Assembly: GCA_902500805.1 (NCBI GenBank)
Contig: CABVSA010000004.1
Coordinates: forward strand, 18,112 to 82,111
DNA length: 64,000 nucleotides
Direction: 5' to 3'
From: an uncultured Nitrospira sp.
Lineage (GTDB): Bacteria; Nitrospirota; Nitrospiria; Nitrospirales; Nitrospiraceae
Part shown: piece after piece, positions 25,529 to 34,407 of the stretch
How the letters are laid out: each line of letters begins with the position of its first letter
Numbering within the stretch: position 1 is the stretch's first letter
Made by a program: the position numbers and the translations under genes
Notes under the pieces: model-generated
The model's input: only the letters and a program-made list of their open reading frames with translations
What the model was told of the DNA's origin: nothing
Database searches by the model: none

Positions 25529-27301
25529 CTACTGTCGCCGATTGTAGTGTTCCCTCCGTGGCAGTTTGAGAATAGCTGTGCTGAGCTCTTCAATGGTGGC
25601 CTCACCACGAAGGATGCGATTGAGCATTTCATTGCATGGCTCATCAAAGCGGTCGTTATTGATTGGGCTTTCATGAGCAGCAATTATGAAATTGTAGGGA
25701 GTAAGAAATCTCTCTCGAAGCTGTGCCTCACCGTTCAGTCTAACAACTCGGCCATCAATCACTGCAGCCCCATCATCATATTCAGCTCTTGTTACTGGTC
25801 GCCCGTGAAACAGCGAGAATTCCTCTTTCGCATAACCTCTGAGTGCGATCTGATCCGGGACGGAGGAGATATCATAGAGCCCTGATGGCTGCGCTGGTTT
25901 AGCTTTAATGTACAAAAACTCTTGATAGTAAGAACCTGCATTTACCGCAGCCAGCTCGTCGATTATAAGCTCTTGATGGTCAAGCAAGATCGTATCATTT
26001 GACAAGATGGAGAAGTTTTGGATGTACATATTACCTGAGCGCCACCACCAAATAGGATGGTGGCCACCGAACACGATGGGTTTAGTAAAAAAAAGCGCAA
26101 GGCGTTCAATTGCTTTAATTGGGTCGTGAAACCACTGAATTCCACGAACACCGGGGAATGCTTTGGCAAAGCGCTCGCTGAAAAACTGTGTTGAGGTTTC
26201 ATGCTTCATTACGGGCAAACCATCTTGTTTAGATGGGTGAATGGGAATTCGATTCAGGTCAGGCTTTGAGCTAGCAATTGTGCTGGTTAGTTCGATAGGT
26301 ACTTGAATAATAGCTTTCTTCACGATATCGGCTGGTGACTGAACTGCTTGGATAATCTCTTGTGCCAATGTAGGGATGCCATGCTGGGTAGACACGGCCA
26401 CTTTGTCCGCTAGAGGGGAAGAGTACTTGAGTATGTCAGCGTGGCTCACATTGTGCCAGATAGGGAGAATGACCTTTCCTTCACTGATCTCTCTTTGCAC
26501 TAGCCCATCGAGCTCTCGCTGGGGCCAGCTCTTGGTAAAGAAGGCTTGGCTAAGCACAACAACTCCAAAACGCGAACTTCCTAAGCCTTCATCAATCTTT
26601 CGGCGAAGGCTATCCCCAATTGTTAGTACAGAGCGATCAAGCCAAACACGTAGGCCGTGCTTCTGCAATTCTTTTTCGAGTGGATCAACGACTGCGCTTT
26701 TATCCTCACTCGCATGACAGATGAAGACGTCCCACCGTTTTTCTTCCCTTTGTGCATTAGTGTCCGCCAGTGAAGAAGGCGGCCTTAACAAGTATGCCTG
26801 ATCGCCCACAGCCCAGCCGTCGTGTGTCACGAGGAGATGGGTCATGTCATGGAACTTGATTAACCTCTTTCTCTTCAGTTCCTCAACATGAAACATAGCT
26901 TCTTGAGGATTTTGTGCAGTTGCCAAGGGATAGTCCCATTCTGGAGAGAACTCTACGGGAGAGCCCACGTGATTTGTCCGTCTTATGAGCATCTGCAGTA
27001 ACCCAGTAGCCCGATCTTTGGGAGAGATGTTCTGCATAGCTTGACCCAGTGTCTGAATATTCGATGAGACCAGGAGTTCTGTGGGCTTGCCATGTTCATG
27101 ATTTTGACGAGTATAGGCAGATAGCCAAGGTCTCAAAGAAATGGGAATATCGCGAGATGAGTAAAGAGCACCTGATATGGAAAACTTCCCACATCGGCGA
27201 CATTCCACCTCATAGATATCCTTGTCAGCCTGGCGAGCAGCGGAAATCGGTTCTGCATCACATAAGGGACAGGGGGAGGGCTTTCCTTTGCTCACGCTCA
27301 T
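25529..27301 (-). CDS. Zinc-ribbon + TIR-domain + unknown C-terminal domain protein
   Basis: 590 residues. Residues 11-37 form a CxxC...CxxC zinc ribbon (Cys11, Cys14, Cys34, Cys37). Residues ~130-180 resemble a winged helix. Residues ~189-320 form a TIR domain: WDVFICHASEDK, GLRVWLDRSVLTIGDSLRRKI, and SWPQREL, where Glu263 matches the catalytic glutamate of NAD-cleaving TIRs. The last ~220 residues have no recognised family. The gene appears AT-richer than its neighbours, has a short intergenic on both sides and no partner gene, suggesting horizontal acquisition. Bacterial TIR proteins usually act in anti-phage defence or NAD signalling; here this is inference. Confidence 0.78.
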   Translation of the reverse strand: MSVSKGKPSPCPLCDAEPISAARQADKDIYEVECRRCGKFSISGALYSSRDIPISLRPWLSAYTRQNHEHGKPTELLVSSNIQTLGQAMQNISPKDRATGLLQMLIRRTNHVGSPVEFSPEWDYPLATAQNPQEAMFHVEELKRKRLIKFHDMTHLLVTHDGWAVGDQAYLLRPPSSLADTNAQREEKRWDVFICHASEDKSAVVDPLEKELQKHGLRVWLDRSVLTIGDSLRRKIDEGLGSSRFGVVVLSQAFFTKSWPQRELDGLVQREISEGKVILPIWHNVSHADILKYSSPLADKVAVSTQHGIPTLAQEIIQAVQSPADIVKKAIIQVPIELTSTIASSKPDLNRIPIHPSKQDGLPVMKHETSTQFFSERFAKAFPGVRGIQWFHDPIKAIERLALFFTKPIVFGGHHPIWWWRSGNMYIQNFSILSNDTILLDHQELIIDELAAVNAGSYYQEFLYIKAKPAQPSGLYDISSVPDQIALRGYAKEEFSLFHGRPVTRAEYDDGAAVIDGRVVRLNGEAQLRERFLTPYNFIIAAHESPINNDRFDEPCNEMLNRILRGEATIEELSTAILKLPRREHYNRRQ

Positions 27302-27423
27302 CGGTTACTCAAATATGGATTCCGATGCATTCCCCTTCCCGACGATCTACATGGTCCATTGATGGCTACAAGAGAAGGTAAGGCTTGGTGGGAAGATCGT
27401 GAAAGGATCTGATGGCAGGTAGC

Positions 27424-27582
27424 TCAAGGTTTCTTCGCCACCACCTTGCCGTTCTCCCACACGTAGATCGGTGTCCCGTACATCTTGGCGGTTTTGCGCG
27501 CCGCTTTCGCCGCTCGGCGAAGTGCACGGCCAACACCCTCCGAAAAAGCCTTTGTCTCCTTTTTCCGTGTCGCTTTCCTCAT
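27424..27582 (-). CDS. Small basic putative antitoxin partner of zeta-like kinase
   Basis: 52-residue basic protein beginning MRKATRKKETKAFSEGVG and ending in IYVWENGKVVAKKP. Its ATG overlaps the stop of the zeta-like gene (ATGA arrangement), a classic translational coupling. The short length, basic N-terminal helix and partner suggest an antitoxin or accessory subunit of the pair; homologues often sit next to zeta-like toxins. Too short to be listed by a length-filtered ORF search. Confidence 0.6.
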   Translation of the reverse strand: MRKATRKKETKAFSEGVGRALRRAAKAARKTAKMYGTPIYVWENGKVVAKKP

Positions 27583-28109
27583 GGGCCTTCCTCCAACAGC
27601 CGTGGAGCACCGCCCGAATTCTCATAGACTGACCAGGTGTCAGCCAGTGGGCGATAGATCGTATGGAAATTGTGCCAACTCCGATGAAAACGCCGTATGA
27701 CATCACTACGAGGCACATCATGGCCACCTTGCTCAACCCTGGCGGCAATGCGTTGTAATGCAAGTTGAGGGGAGGACAGTGAAAGAAATACGATTTTGAT
27801 CTTATACCCCTCTGCTTTCCAGCTCTTCAATAGGTGTAGGTATGTTTTCCCACTGAGCGTGCTTTCGAAGGAAAAATGTTTCCGTGCTTTGGCCAAACGG
27901 GATAGCTCCAGCAAGAGAAGGCGCCCTGCTTGCCTTGCTGCCAGTTCCGGACGGAGTGGCGAGATCCCACTTGCGATCAAGTCGGCATTAACAAAGTGGA
28001 CCATCGCACCTTCGCGAGGCAGGTATTCTCGAGCGAATGTCGTCTTCCCCGAACCGTTTGGTCCGGCAATAACAATGCAACGAGGATGTCGAGCTGGTCG
28101 GTCGTTCAC
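27579..28109 (-). CDS. Zeta-toxin-like P-loop kinase
   Basis: 176-residue P-loop protein. Walker A GPNGSGKTTFA near residue 17, FVNADLIASGISPLRPE, and a lid-like segment with basic residues (RIAARVEQGGHDVPRSDVIRRFHRS) resemble zeta toxins and related AAA kinases that phosphorylate UDP-N-acetylglucosamine. A smaller protein encoded immediately downstream with a 4-base overlap would be the antitoxin. Substrate not provable from sequence. The gene starts 8 bp after bioB ends on the same strand. Confidence 0.72.
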   Translation of the reverse strand: MNDRPARHPRCIVIAGPNGSGKTTFAREYLPREGAMVHFVNADLIASGISPLRPELAARQAGRLLLLELSRLAKARKHFSFESTLSGKTYLHLLKSWKAEGYKIKIVFLSLSSPQLALQRIAARVEQGGHDVPRSDVIRRFHRSWHNFHTIYRPLADTWSVYENSGGAPRLLEEGP

Positions 28110-28117
28110 ACTATCAA

Positions 28118-29140
28118 TTAGCCTGCTACGGGTTGCTGATAATCCACTTCGATGGTAAAGCCGAGATCTTCAATCATGCCCCAGACTTCTGGCGCTGGAG
28201 CTCCTGGCGTCGTCAGGTAGCCGTTGACGAAGACGGAGTCGGCTGGGTAGAGGGCAAGGGGTTGCAAGCTTCGCAGATTATGCTCCCGCCCGCCTGCGAT
28301 GCGAATTTCTGTCCTGGGATGCAGGAATCGGAAGAGGCAGAGCACTCGTAAACAGCGTTGGGGAGTCAGCTGATCGCACTTTTCAAACGGTGTGCCGGAG
28401 ACTGGGGTGAGCATGTTCAAGGGAATGGAGTCCGGCTTGACGTCCTGCAAGGCTGTGGCCAGTTCGATCAGGTCCTCGTCTGACTCACCCATGCCAACGA
28501 TGCCTCCGGAGCAAATTTCCAGCCCTGCCGCACGCGCGTTCTTGATTGTCGCCAGCCGGTCTTGAAAGGTATGGGTCGTGCAGATGGATGCGTGGAAGGC
28601 TTCGCTGGTGTTCAAATTGTGATTCACGCGGTCAACACCCGCGGCCTTGAGCCGTTTCGCTTGGGATTCACTCATCAAGCCAAGCGAACAGCAGATTTGA
28701 ATCGGAACTTCCTGCTTGATGGAACGGACCGCTCCGGCGATTTCGTCGATCTCTCGATCTAACGGGCTCCGCCCGCTGATGACGATGCAATAGCGTTGAG
28801 CCTTGGAAGCGGCAGCTTGTTTGGCACCTTCCATCATCTGTTTCTGTGGAAGCAGACTGTACCGTTCAATCGGCGCCGTTGAGATTGATGATTGTGAACA
28901 GTAATGGCAGTCTTCCTGACAGGCCCCGCTCTTGGCGTTCTGCAGCATTTGGAGGCGAACTGTCCGACCGAAGTACTTGGATCGAACCTGAAAGGCCGCG
29001 TGTAACAGCGCAAGTAGCTCATCGTTTGAGGTATTCAACACGGAGTGGCATTCTTCTCTGGTCAGAGGTTCGTCATGGAGTGCTTTTTCAGCTAGAGCTA
29101 CATACTCGGTCATCTGAGTCGCCTTTTGTGAAAGATTCAT
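28118..29140 (-). CDS. bioB: Biotin synthase
   Basis: Radical-SAM enzyme that inserts sulfur into dethiobiotin. The CxxxCxxC cluster is seen as CQEDCHYC, and YNHNLNTS-type (VNHNLNTSEAF), GGIVGMGES and IRIAGGRE motifs are typical. Frame opens at a TTG at 29170, but ATG 29140 is preferred; no strong ribosome-binding site. bioD is 24 kb away, so biotin genes are dispersed. Confidence 0.94.
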   Translation of the reverse strand: MNLSQKATQMTEYVALAEKALHDEPLTREECHSVLNTSNDELLALLHAAFQVRSKYFGRTVRLQMLQNAKSGACQEDCHYCSQSSISTAPIERYSLLPQKQMMEGAKQAAASKAQRYCIVISGRSPLDREIDEIAGAVRSIKQEVPIQICCSLGLMSESQAKRLKAAGVDRVNHNLNTSEAFHASICTTHTFQDRLATIKNARAAGLEICSGGIVGMGESDEDLIELATALQDVKPDSIPLNMLTPVSGTPFEKCDQLTPQRCLRVLCLFRFLHPRTEIRIAGGREHNLRSLQPLALYPADSVFVNGYLTTPGAPAPEVWGMIEDLGFTIEVDYQQPVAG

Positions 29141-29290
29141 GGTGGATGTTCGTCGTGTCGGATGCGCCAAAGAAGTCTCGGGTTTTAAGTTTCACGTCCC
29201 TTCAGTGCAAAGGGCCTGTTGCACAAAACCAGAAACAGAAAAATTGCAAATGAGCGTCGCTTCACGAGGAACGACTGTCGAGGGGGAAAG

Positions 29291-30691
29291 CTACACGGTT
29301 TCAAACGGAGAAGCAATGCCTCGATAGGGGACTGACTGGCCGGGGGACGGTTCTTTCTCCGAGGTAGTGGAAACCTGACTGGTTTCGATCCAGGGGAGGG
29401 CCGTGAGTGTATTCCACTTGGCACAGCGGCGGCATCGCCCTGTCCATTCGACGGATTCTTGTTGGCATTGGGTACAGATATAGGGCACTACCACACGTTT
29501 CTTGAAACTCAGCGCTTTCTTGAGCGACGTGATGGCCTCTTCGAACTGTTGTTTCCGTAAGTAAAGATTGGCCATGATCTTATGGTAGTCCAACAGATGA
29601 TCTTGCGGACCTTCGATCGTTGAGAGGAGGTCAAATGCTTCATCCACCATTTCGAGCCGGTAATAGAGTTTGCCCAGGTAGAACTGGAGCACGGGATTCT
29701 GTGGGTCTTGCTGCAGCGCGTCCTGATAGACCCTGATGATTTCGCTGGGTTCGCCTTGATCCAGAAACAGTTCCTCCAGCCGATGGAGAATGATGACGCT
29801 TCGGGTGCGTGCGTAGACTTTTTTTAGAATTTCAACGGCATCTTTTGTCTTTCCTTCATGAAGCAGAATTTCTCCGATGCCGATGTAGGCGGGGAGGAAT
29901 GCACGGTCTTTCTTAATGGCGCCGCGGAAGTATCGTCGAGCCTTATCAGGATGGCCGCGTTCGAGCAGCTGGCGCCCTACCTCATACATACATCCGAGGA
30001 GCAGTGCGGCCTCGGCCTGCTTTTCCGGGGCGGGAAGGTTGGCTTTGAGCAGACGGTGCTGGATTTCGAGCGCCTCATTCCATCGCTCCAGGCGGATATT
30101 GAGGTCCCGTTTCCGGATCAAGGCCGTGAGGTTATCAGGTTCGATCTTGAGGATTTGCTGCAGCGCTTGCAGCGCTTCTTCATACCGCTTGGCTCCTTCG
30201 AGATCTTTTCCCAGCTCAAGCAGCACCTCGATGTTTCGATCGTCCACCCGCTGCGCATGTTGATGGAGTCGGATAGCCTCGGGAAAGTTCTGTTCCGAAC
30301 GGTAGATATTCCCCAGCCAGAGCAGTGAATCGACTCGTGTCGGGTCGATCGCGAGCGCTTTTTCCAACAGCGTAATGGCTTCCGACGTGCGTTTCGACAT
30401 GAACGCATGGGTTCCATCTCGGTGAAGCGTATCGACCTTTTCTTTGCGGCGTACGAGACGTTGACTACGCCAATTGAGGATAAGGTGGGCTGTCTGTTGC
30501 AAACCGACGATGAATGTCGCGAGGACGGCTCCGCCGGCCATCGAGATCAAGACTAGTGTGACCGGGCTAAGATCGAACTCCACGCCGGGACTGGTATGGA
30601 TGACGACGGTACCCGGGTTTAGCTCGCGGAAGTAGCTATACACAAACACGCCGGCACTGATGAGAAAAATGGTGATCAGCAGTTTAAACAT
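29291..30691 (-). CDS. LapA-LapB-like TPR membrane protein
   Basis: 466 residues. The N-terminus (LITIFLISAGVFVYSYFREL ... VTLVLISMAGGAVLATFIVGL) resembles a LapA/DUF1049 two-helix anchor. It is followed by about eight TPRs (AITLLEKALAIDPTRVDSLLWLG, ALQALQQILKIEPDN) and a C-terminal rubredoxin-like ribbon, CTQCQQES then CRRCAKW, as in LapB/YciM. In Gram-negatives LapB regulates LpxC and LPS assembly. Here LapA and LapB are one protein, which is a fusion relative to E. coli. Lies 15 bp after rsfS on the same strand. Confidence 0.75.
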   Translation of the reverse strand: MFKLLITIFLISAGVFVYSYFRELNPGTVVIHTSPGVEFDLSPVTLVLISMAGGAVLATFIVGLQQTAHLILNWRSQRLVRRKEKVDTLHRDGTHAFMSKRTSEAITLLEKALAIDPTRVDSLLWLGNIYRSEQNFPEAIRLHQHAQRVDDRNIEVLLELGKDLEGAKRYEEALQALQQILKIEPDNLTALIRKRDLNIRLERWNEALEIQHRLLKANLPAPEKQAEAALLLGCMYEVGRQLLERGHPDKARRYFRGAIKKDRAFLPAYIGIGEILLHEGKTKDAVEILKKVYARTRSVIILHRLEELFLDQGEPSEIIRVYQDALQQDPQNPVLQFYLGKLYYRLEMVDEAFDLLSTIEGPQDHLLDYHKIMANLYLRKQQFEEAITSLKKALSFKKRVVVPYICTQCQQESVEWTGRCRRCAKWNTLTALPWIETSQVSTTSEKEPSPGQSVPYRGIASPFETV

Positions 30692-30706
30692 CGCTTAAAC
30701 CATCTT

Positions 30707-31114
30707 CTACGAACGTGTCTTCCGGGTCAGCCGCTCCTTTGCCTCTGGAGTCGGTGCCGTGTCCTTGTCTGGAATGGGAATGAGCCGTGCGTCACTCCAC
30801 AGACGCTCGAGTGCATAGTGCGATCGTACATCTTGTCGAAACACATGGGCAACCACATCGCCAAAATCGATGAGGACCCACTGGCCTGAGGCTGTTCCTT
30901 CAAGACTCAGTGGCCGTTGGTTTAGACGAGACAGCGCGTCGACAATCGAATCAGCCACTGCACGCGTCTGCCGATCGGATTCGGCAGAACCCAGGACCAG
31001 GTAGTCAGCGATTGAAGTCAGCGGGGCGACATGGAGGACTTGAACATCAAGGGCCTTCTTGTCGAGCATCGCCTTGGCGACGGCGAGGGCTGTGGCCTTA
31101 GATGTGCGTGCGAT
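30707..31114 (-). CDS. rsfS: Ribosomal silencing factor RsfS
   Basis: Anti-association factor that binds L14. Core motifs SIADYLVLGSAESDRQTRAVAD and WVLIDFGDVVAHVF are diagnostic. The first ATG in frame (31069) would lose the family's first helix, and the conserved stretch upstream, SKATALAVAKAMLDKKA, is clearly in frame. A strong ribosome-binding site AGGAGG sits six bases before ATC at 31112-31114, and no ATG, GTG or TTG occurs upstream before an in-frame stop. An AUC start is therefore possible; the alternative is ATG 31069. The N-terminus overlaps nadD. Confidence 0.85.
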   Translation of the reverse strand: MARTSKATALAVAKAMLDKKALDVQVLHVAPLTSIADYLVLGSAESDRQTRAVADSIVDALSRLNQRPLSLEGTASGQWVLIDFGDVVAHVFRQDVRSHYALERLWSDARLIPIPDKDTAPTPEAKERLTRKTRS

Positions 31115-31844
31115 TAGGGTCCTCCTGATAAAGACTAGTGTGAAGTATATAAGATTCTACCGGGGGGGGCAACATATTTGCCAGCGGGAGGCCGCATTTC
31201 ACCCTCCTCCTGATCTCCGAGGCAGAGATGAGACAGGGAGGGAGCGGTAAACAGGTGAGACCGGATGCATCAGGGACGGCGATCTCCATCCGGTCTAAGG
31301 TACCGAGATCTAATTGCTGAAGGGCCTCTGTATCCAGGTTGGACAGTAGGGGCATCTTGCTGAGGGATTGGAATGATTGTCCCGGTCGGGTGACGACCAC
31401 AAAATGGCAGAGCCGTAAAAGTTGTTCAGGGGCTCTCCAGGTAGAGAACTCAAGAAAGGCATCTAAGCCAATGATAAAGAACAGGTTCCATGATGGACCA
31501 TATTGGGATCGGATTTCATGGACGGTGTCGATCGAGTATGACGTACCACCCCGATTGATCTCAATGGCCGATACTTCGAAGAAGGGGGTGTCAGCAATGG
31601 CCAGCTCGACCATTTTCAGGCGAATCTGTGCAGGGGCTAGTGATCCGCTCTGCTTGTGGGGTGGGTCTCCGGTTGGAATAAAGAGAACCCGAGAGAGTTG
31701 CAGACGTTCATACACGTGATGGGCGATCGCCAGATGGCCGTTGTGAATGGGGTTGAAGCTGCCACCGAGAAGGCCGAGACGGTTACCATTCAAGCGTGAG
31801 GGGTGAGGGGTGAGGGGTGAGGGGTGAGGATTTGAAACATTCAT
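31098..31844 (-). CDS. nadD: Nicotinate-nucleotide adenylyltransferase NadD
   Basis: Nucleotidyltransferase of NAD synthesis. GGSFNPIHNGHLAIA (the HxGH motif) and ISASEIRRRV (ISSTxxR-type) are clear. Residues ~6-16 (PHPSPLTPHPS) come from a tandem heptanucleotide repeat in the DNA, an unusual N-terminal extension. A TTG start at 31793 (LNGNRLGLLGG) would give a standard-length protein and skip the repeat. Part of the obgE-proB-nadD-rsfS cluster. Confidence 0.9.
   Translation of the reverse strand: MNVSNPHPSPLTPHPSRLNGNRLGLLGGSFNPIHNGHLAIAHHVYERLQLSRVLFIPTGDPPHKQSGSLAPAQIRLKMVELAIADTPFFEVSAIEINRGGTSYSIDTVHEIRSQYGPSWNLFFIIGLDAFLEFSTWRAPEQLLRLCHFVVVTRPGQSFQSLSKMPLLSNLDTEALQQLDLGTLDRMEIAVPDASGLTCLPLPPCLISASEIRRRVKCGLPLANMLPPPVESYILHTSLYQEDPNRTHI
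31796..31830. repeat. Tandem heptanucleotide repeat GTGAGGG, ~5 copies
   Basis: Four exact GTGAGGG units plus a fifth with one change, head to tail, lying over the nadD start. Immediately beyond, 31846-31866 has a second, looser heptad run (GACTGAG/GACTCAG). Confidence 0.75.
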
Positions 31845-31867
31845 AACTCAAGACTGAGGACTCAGCG

Positions 31868-32989
31868 CTAGAGAATGACAAGATTGTCGCGGTGAATGAC
31901 TTCCTCATACTCTTGGGGACCGAACTGTTCCTGAATGACGGTCGTCTTGAGGCCTTTCATCCGATTTAAGAGCTCCGACGACACGTTCACCAGGCCTTTG
32001 GCAAACTCCTTTCCCTCTGGATCGAAGCAGCTCACCGGATCGCCCGCTTCGAATGGTCCGATGACCTCACGAATACCGGAGGCGAGCAGGCTTTTCCCCC
32101 GTTGAGCGAGCGCATCGACGGCCCCTTGGTCGAGGTGAATCTGCCCACGCGGGCGAAGTGTGAACGCGATCCAATGTTTCCGGCTGTTCAGGCGACGTTC
32201 CCTGGCCAGAAACAGACTTCCACCGGTTCCTGTGGTCAGGGCTGAGGCGAGGAGCCCGGCTCGTTCTCCACTGAGAATCAATGTAGAGACTCCATATTGG
32301 CCGACCTTCTTGGCTGCCCGGAGCTTGGTGGCCATGCCCCCTGTGCCTTCGAAGGTGCTGGACATGCCGGCCAACCGCTCAATGTCGTCGGTGATAGCTG
32401 GGATGAATGGAATCAGGGTAGCTGAAGGATTTCTCCGAGGATCTTCTGTATAGAGCCCATCCACATCGGACAAAATCACCAAGAGGTCCGCATCCGCTAA
32501 GTGAGCCACTTCGCTGGCTAGGGTATCGTTGTCACCGACTCTGATCTCATCCACAGCGACGGTATCGTTCTCATTGATAATCGGGATAATGCCAAAATCA
32601 ATCAGAGTCGAAAGCGTATGGCGGGCATTGAGGAAGCGGCGACGGTCTTCAAGATCCTGGTGAGTGAGGAGAATCTGCGCCACCTGGATCGAGAGGTGCT
32701 CGAAGGCCTTTTCATAGGCCCACATCAGGCGACTTTGCCCCACGGCTGCCGCGGCCTGCTTGACCGGAAGGTTTTTGGGGTATTCTTTCAGCTGCAGTTT
32801 TTTGATGCCGGAGACGATGGCGCCGGAGGAGACGATCAGGATCTCTCGTCCCTGCTTCTTGAGAGTCGCGATCTCGTCGGCCAACCGCTCAATTCTATCC
32901 GGGCGTAGCCCTTCTGCGCGTGATGCGATCAGGCTACTGCCGATTTTGATGACGATCCGCGTGGCCTGCGTTAGGACTGTGTCTCGCAT
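31868..32989 (-). CDS. proB: Glutamate 5-kinase
   Basis: First enzyme of proline synthesis. KIGSSLIAS at the N-terminus, SSGAIVSG, NENDTVA and DALLVILSDVDGLYTEDP are diagnostic, and the C-terminal ~100 residues form a PUA domain. ATG 32989 is chosen; the frame runs upstream to 33100 inside obgE but has no kinase homology there. The start overlaps the last 19 bases of obgE. Confidence 0.93.
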   Translation of the reverse strand: MRDTVLTQATRIVIKIGSSLIASRAEGLRPDRIERLADEIATLKKQGREILIVSSGAIVSGIKKLQLKEYPKNLPVKQAAAAVGQSRLMWAYEKAFEHLSIQVAQILLTHQDLEDRRRFLNARHTLSTLIDFGIIPIINENDTVAVDEIRVGDNDTLASEVAHLADADLLVILSDVDGLYTEDPRRNPSATLIPFIPAITDDIERLAGMSSTFEGTGGMATKLRAAKKVGQYGVSTLILSGERAGLLASALTTGTGGSLFLARERRLNSRKHWIAFTLRPRGQIHLDQGAVDALAQRGKSLLASGIREVIGPFEAGDPVSCFDPEGKEFAKGLVNVSSELLNRMKGLKTTVIQEQFGPQEYEEVIHRDNLVIL

Positions 32990-33996
32990 GGCAGCATCCG
33001 TAGCATATCGACCTGTTTCCCGACATAGAGGATCAACTGGTCCAGCCCCGTATTTGTGGCGGCTGAGATCGGGAAGCAAGGATATCCTCGGTCCCGGCAA
33101 TAGGCTTGAATCTGTTCCAGCCGTTCACCTGCCCCAACGACATCAATCTTAGTTGGAACGACGGCAAAGGGGCGGGTGGTCAGCCCCTGGTCATAGGCGG
33201 CCAGTTCTTGCCGGAGGGTCTCAAAGCTGCTTCGTGGATCATCGGTGGCCCATTCTGAGATATCGATCAAGTGGAGTAAAAACGCCGTCCGCTCGATATG
33301 GCGCAGAAACTGTACTCCCAGACCTTTTCCTTCATGCGCTCCTTCGATCAAGCCAGGGATATCGGCTACCACAAAGCTGCGGTCGGATCCCCATCGGACG
33401 ACGCCAAGATTAGGAACCAACGTGGTGAAGGGGTAGTCGGCAATTTTCGGACGAGCCGCAGAAATGGCAGAGATGAGGGTCGACTTTCCTGCGTTGGGAA
33501 ATCCAACAAGACCAACATCGGCCAGTAACTTGAGTTCGAGTCGTAATGTCCGCTCTTCACCAGGACTCCCTGGTGTGCACTTGGTTGGTACACGATTGAC
33601 GGATGTGGCGAAGTTGCTGTTGCCCTTTCCGCCACGCCCGCCTTGGGCGATCACGGCTGTTTGACCGTCTTCGGTGAAATCCGCGAGGATGTCTTTCGAC
33701 TCGTCGTCGTAGACAATGGTCCCGACTGGTACTCCGATCGTGACGTCGTCACCTGACCGTCCGGTACAGTTGGAACCACCGCCGTGTTTCCCGTCTTGCG
33801 CCTCGTAGTGGTTCTGATAGCGGAGGTCGAGCAGGGTTGTCAGCCGATGCGAGGCCGTCATGATGACATCGCCGCCATGACCGCCATCACCGCCATCCGG
33901 ACCCCCACGAGGGACAAACATCTCTCTTCGAAAGCTGCAGATGCCGTTTCCGCCTCGACCAGCTCGTACCGTCACGCGTACTTCGTCGACAAACAT
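32971..33996 (-). CDS. obgE: GTPase ObgE
   Basis: Obg GTPase linked to ribosome assembly and stress. The glycine-rich Obg fold (RAGRGGNGICSFRREMFVPRGGPDGGDGGHGGDV) is followed by the G-domain: G1 GFPNAGKST, G3 DIPGLIEGA, G4 VPTKIDVV. 341 residues is normal. Downstream of rplU-rpmA, the conserved order. Confidence 0.96.
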   Translation of the reverse strand: MFVDEVRVTVRAGRGGNGICSFRREMFVPRGGPDGGDGGHGGDVIMTASHRLTTLLDLRYQNHYEAQDGKHGGGSNCTGRSGDDVTIGVPVGTIVYDDESKDILADFTEDGQTAVIAQGGRGGKGNSNFATSVNRVPTKCTPGSPGEERTLRLELKLLADVGLVGFPNAGKSTLISAISAARPKIADYPFTTLVPNLGVVRWGSDRSFVVADIPGLIEGAHEGKGLGVQFLRHIERTAFLLHLIDISEWATDDPRSSFETLRQELAAYDQGLTTRPFAVVPTKIDVVGAGERLEQIQAYCRDRGYPCFPISAATNTGLDQLILYVGKQVDMLRMLPCETQS

Positions 33997-34121
33997 GGGA
34001 TGTTAGTTTCCTACAGCTGAACTAAAGTGAAGAGACGGAAAAGTATACCCGACCATGAGGCGAAGAAGCAGGGAGAATCTATGTCTGCCCTGCTTGGGAA
34101 GGAGAGAGTAGAAAGGGAAGG

Positions 34122-34385
34122 CTAGGCCTTAGCGGAGCTCGGATACACACTGACTCTTCGTCTGCCGCGTCCACCTTCAAACTTGACTACGCCGGTTGCT
34201 TTGGCGAACAGGGTATGGTCCCTTCCCAGATCCACATTGAAGCCAGGAAAAAACTTAGTCCCACGCTGGCGGACGATAATGCTCCCGGCTGTGACCGTCT
34301 GACCACCATACGCCTTCACCCCCAAATACTGGGGGTTACTGTCACGACCGTTACGTGATGATCCGCCACCTTTGTTTGTTGCCAT
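34122..34385 (-). CDS. rpmA: 50S ribosomal protein L27
   Basis: 87 residues. Starts [17 protein letters not shown] and contains [22 protein letters not shown] and [16 protein letters not shown], all highly conserved. Between rplU and obgE, the standard order. Confidence 0.97.
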   Translation of the reverse strand: MATNKGGGSSRNGRDSNPQYLGVKAYGGQTVTAGSIIVRQRGTKFFPGFNVDLGRDHTLFAKATGVVKFEGGRGRRRVSVYPSSAKA

Positions 34386-34407
34386 GGTCTATCCTTCCTA
34401 CTCGAAT

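Noticed and set aside
25547..25885. Plus-strand 112-codon ORF opposite the TIR gene
   Set aside because: Antisense to a well-supported gene and without domain or ribosome-binding site; a shadow frame.
34066..34095. Terminator between rpmA and obgE (AAGCAGGG/CCCTGCTT)
   Set aside because: Eight-base stem with a 14-base loop and no T-tract; these genes normally form one operon.
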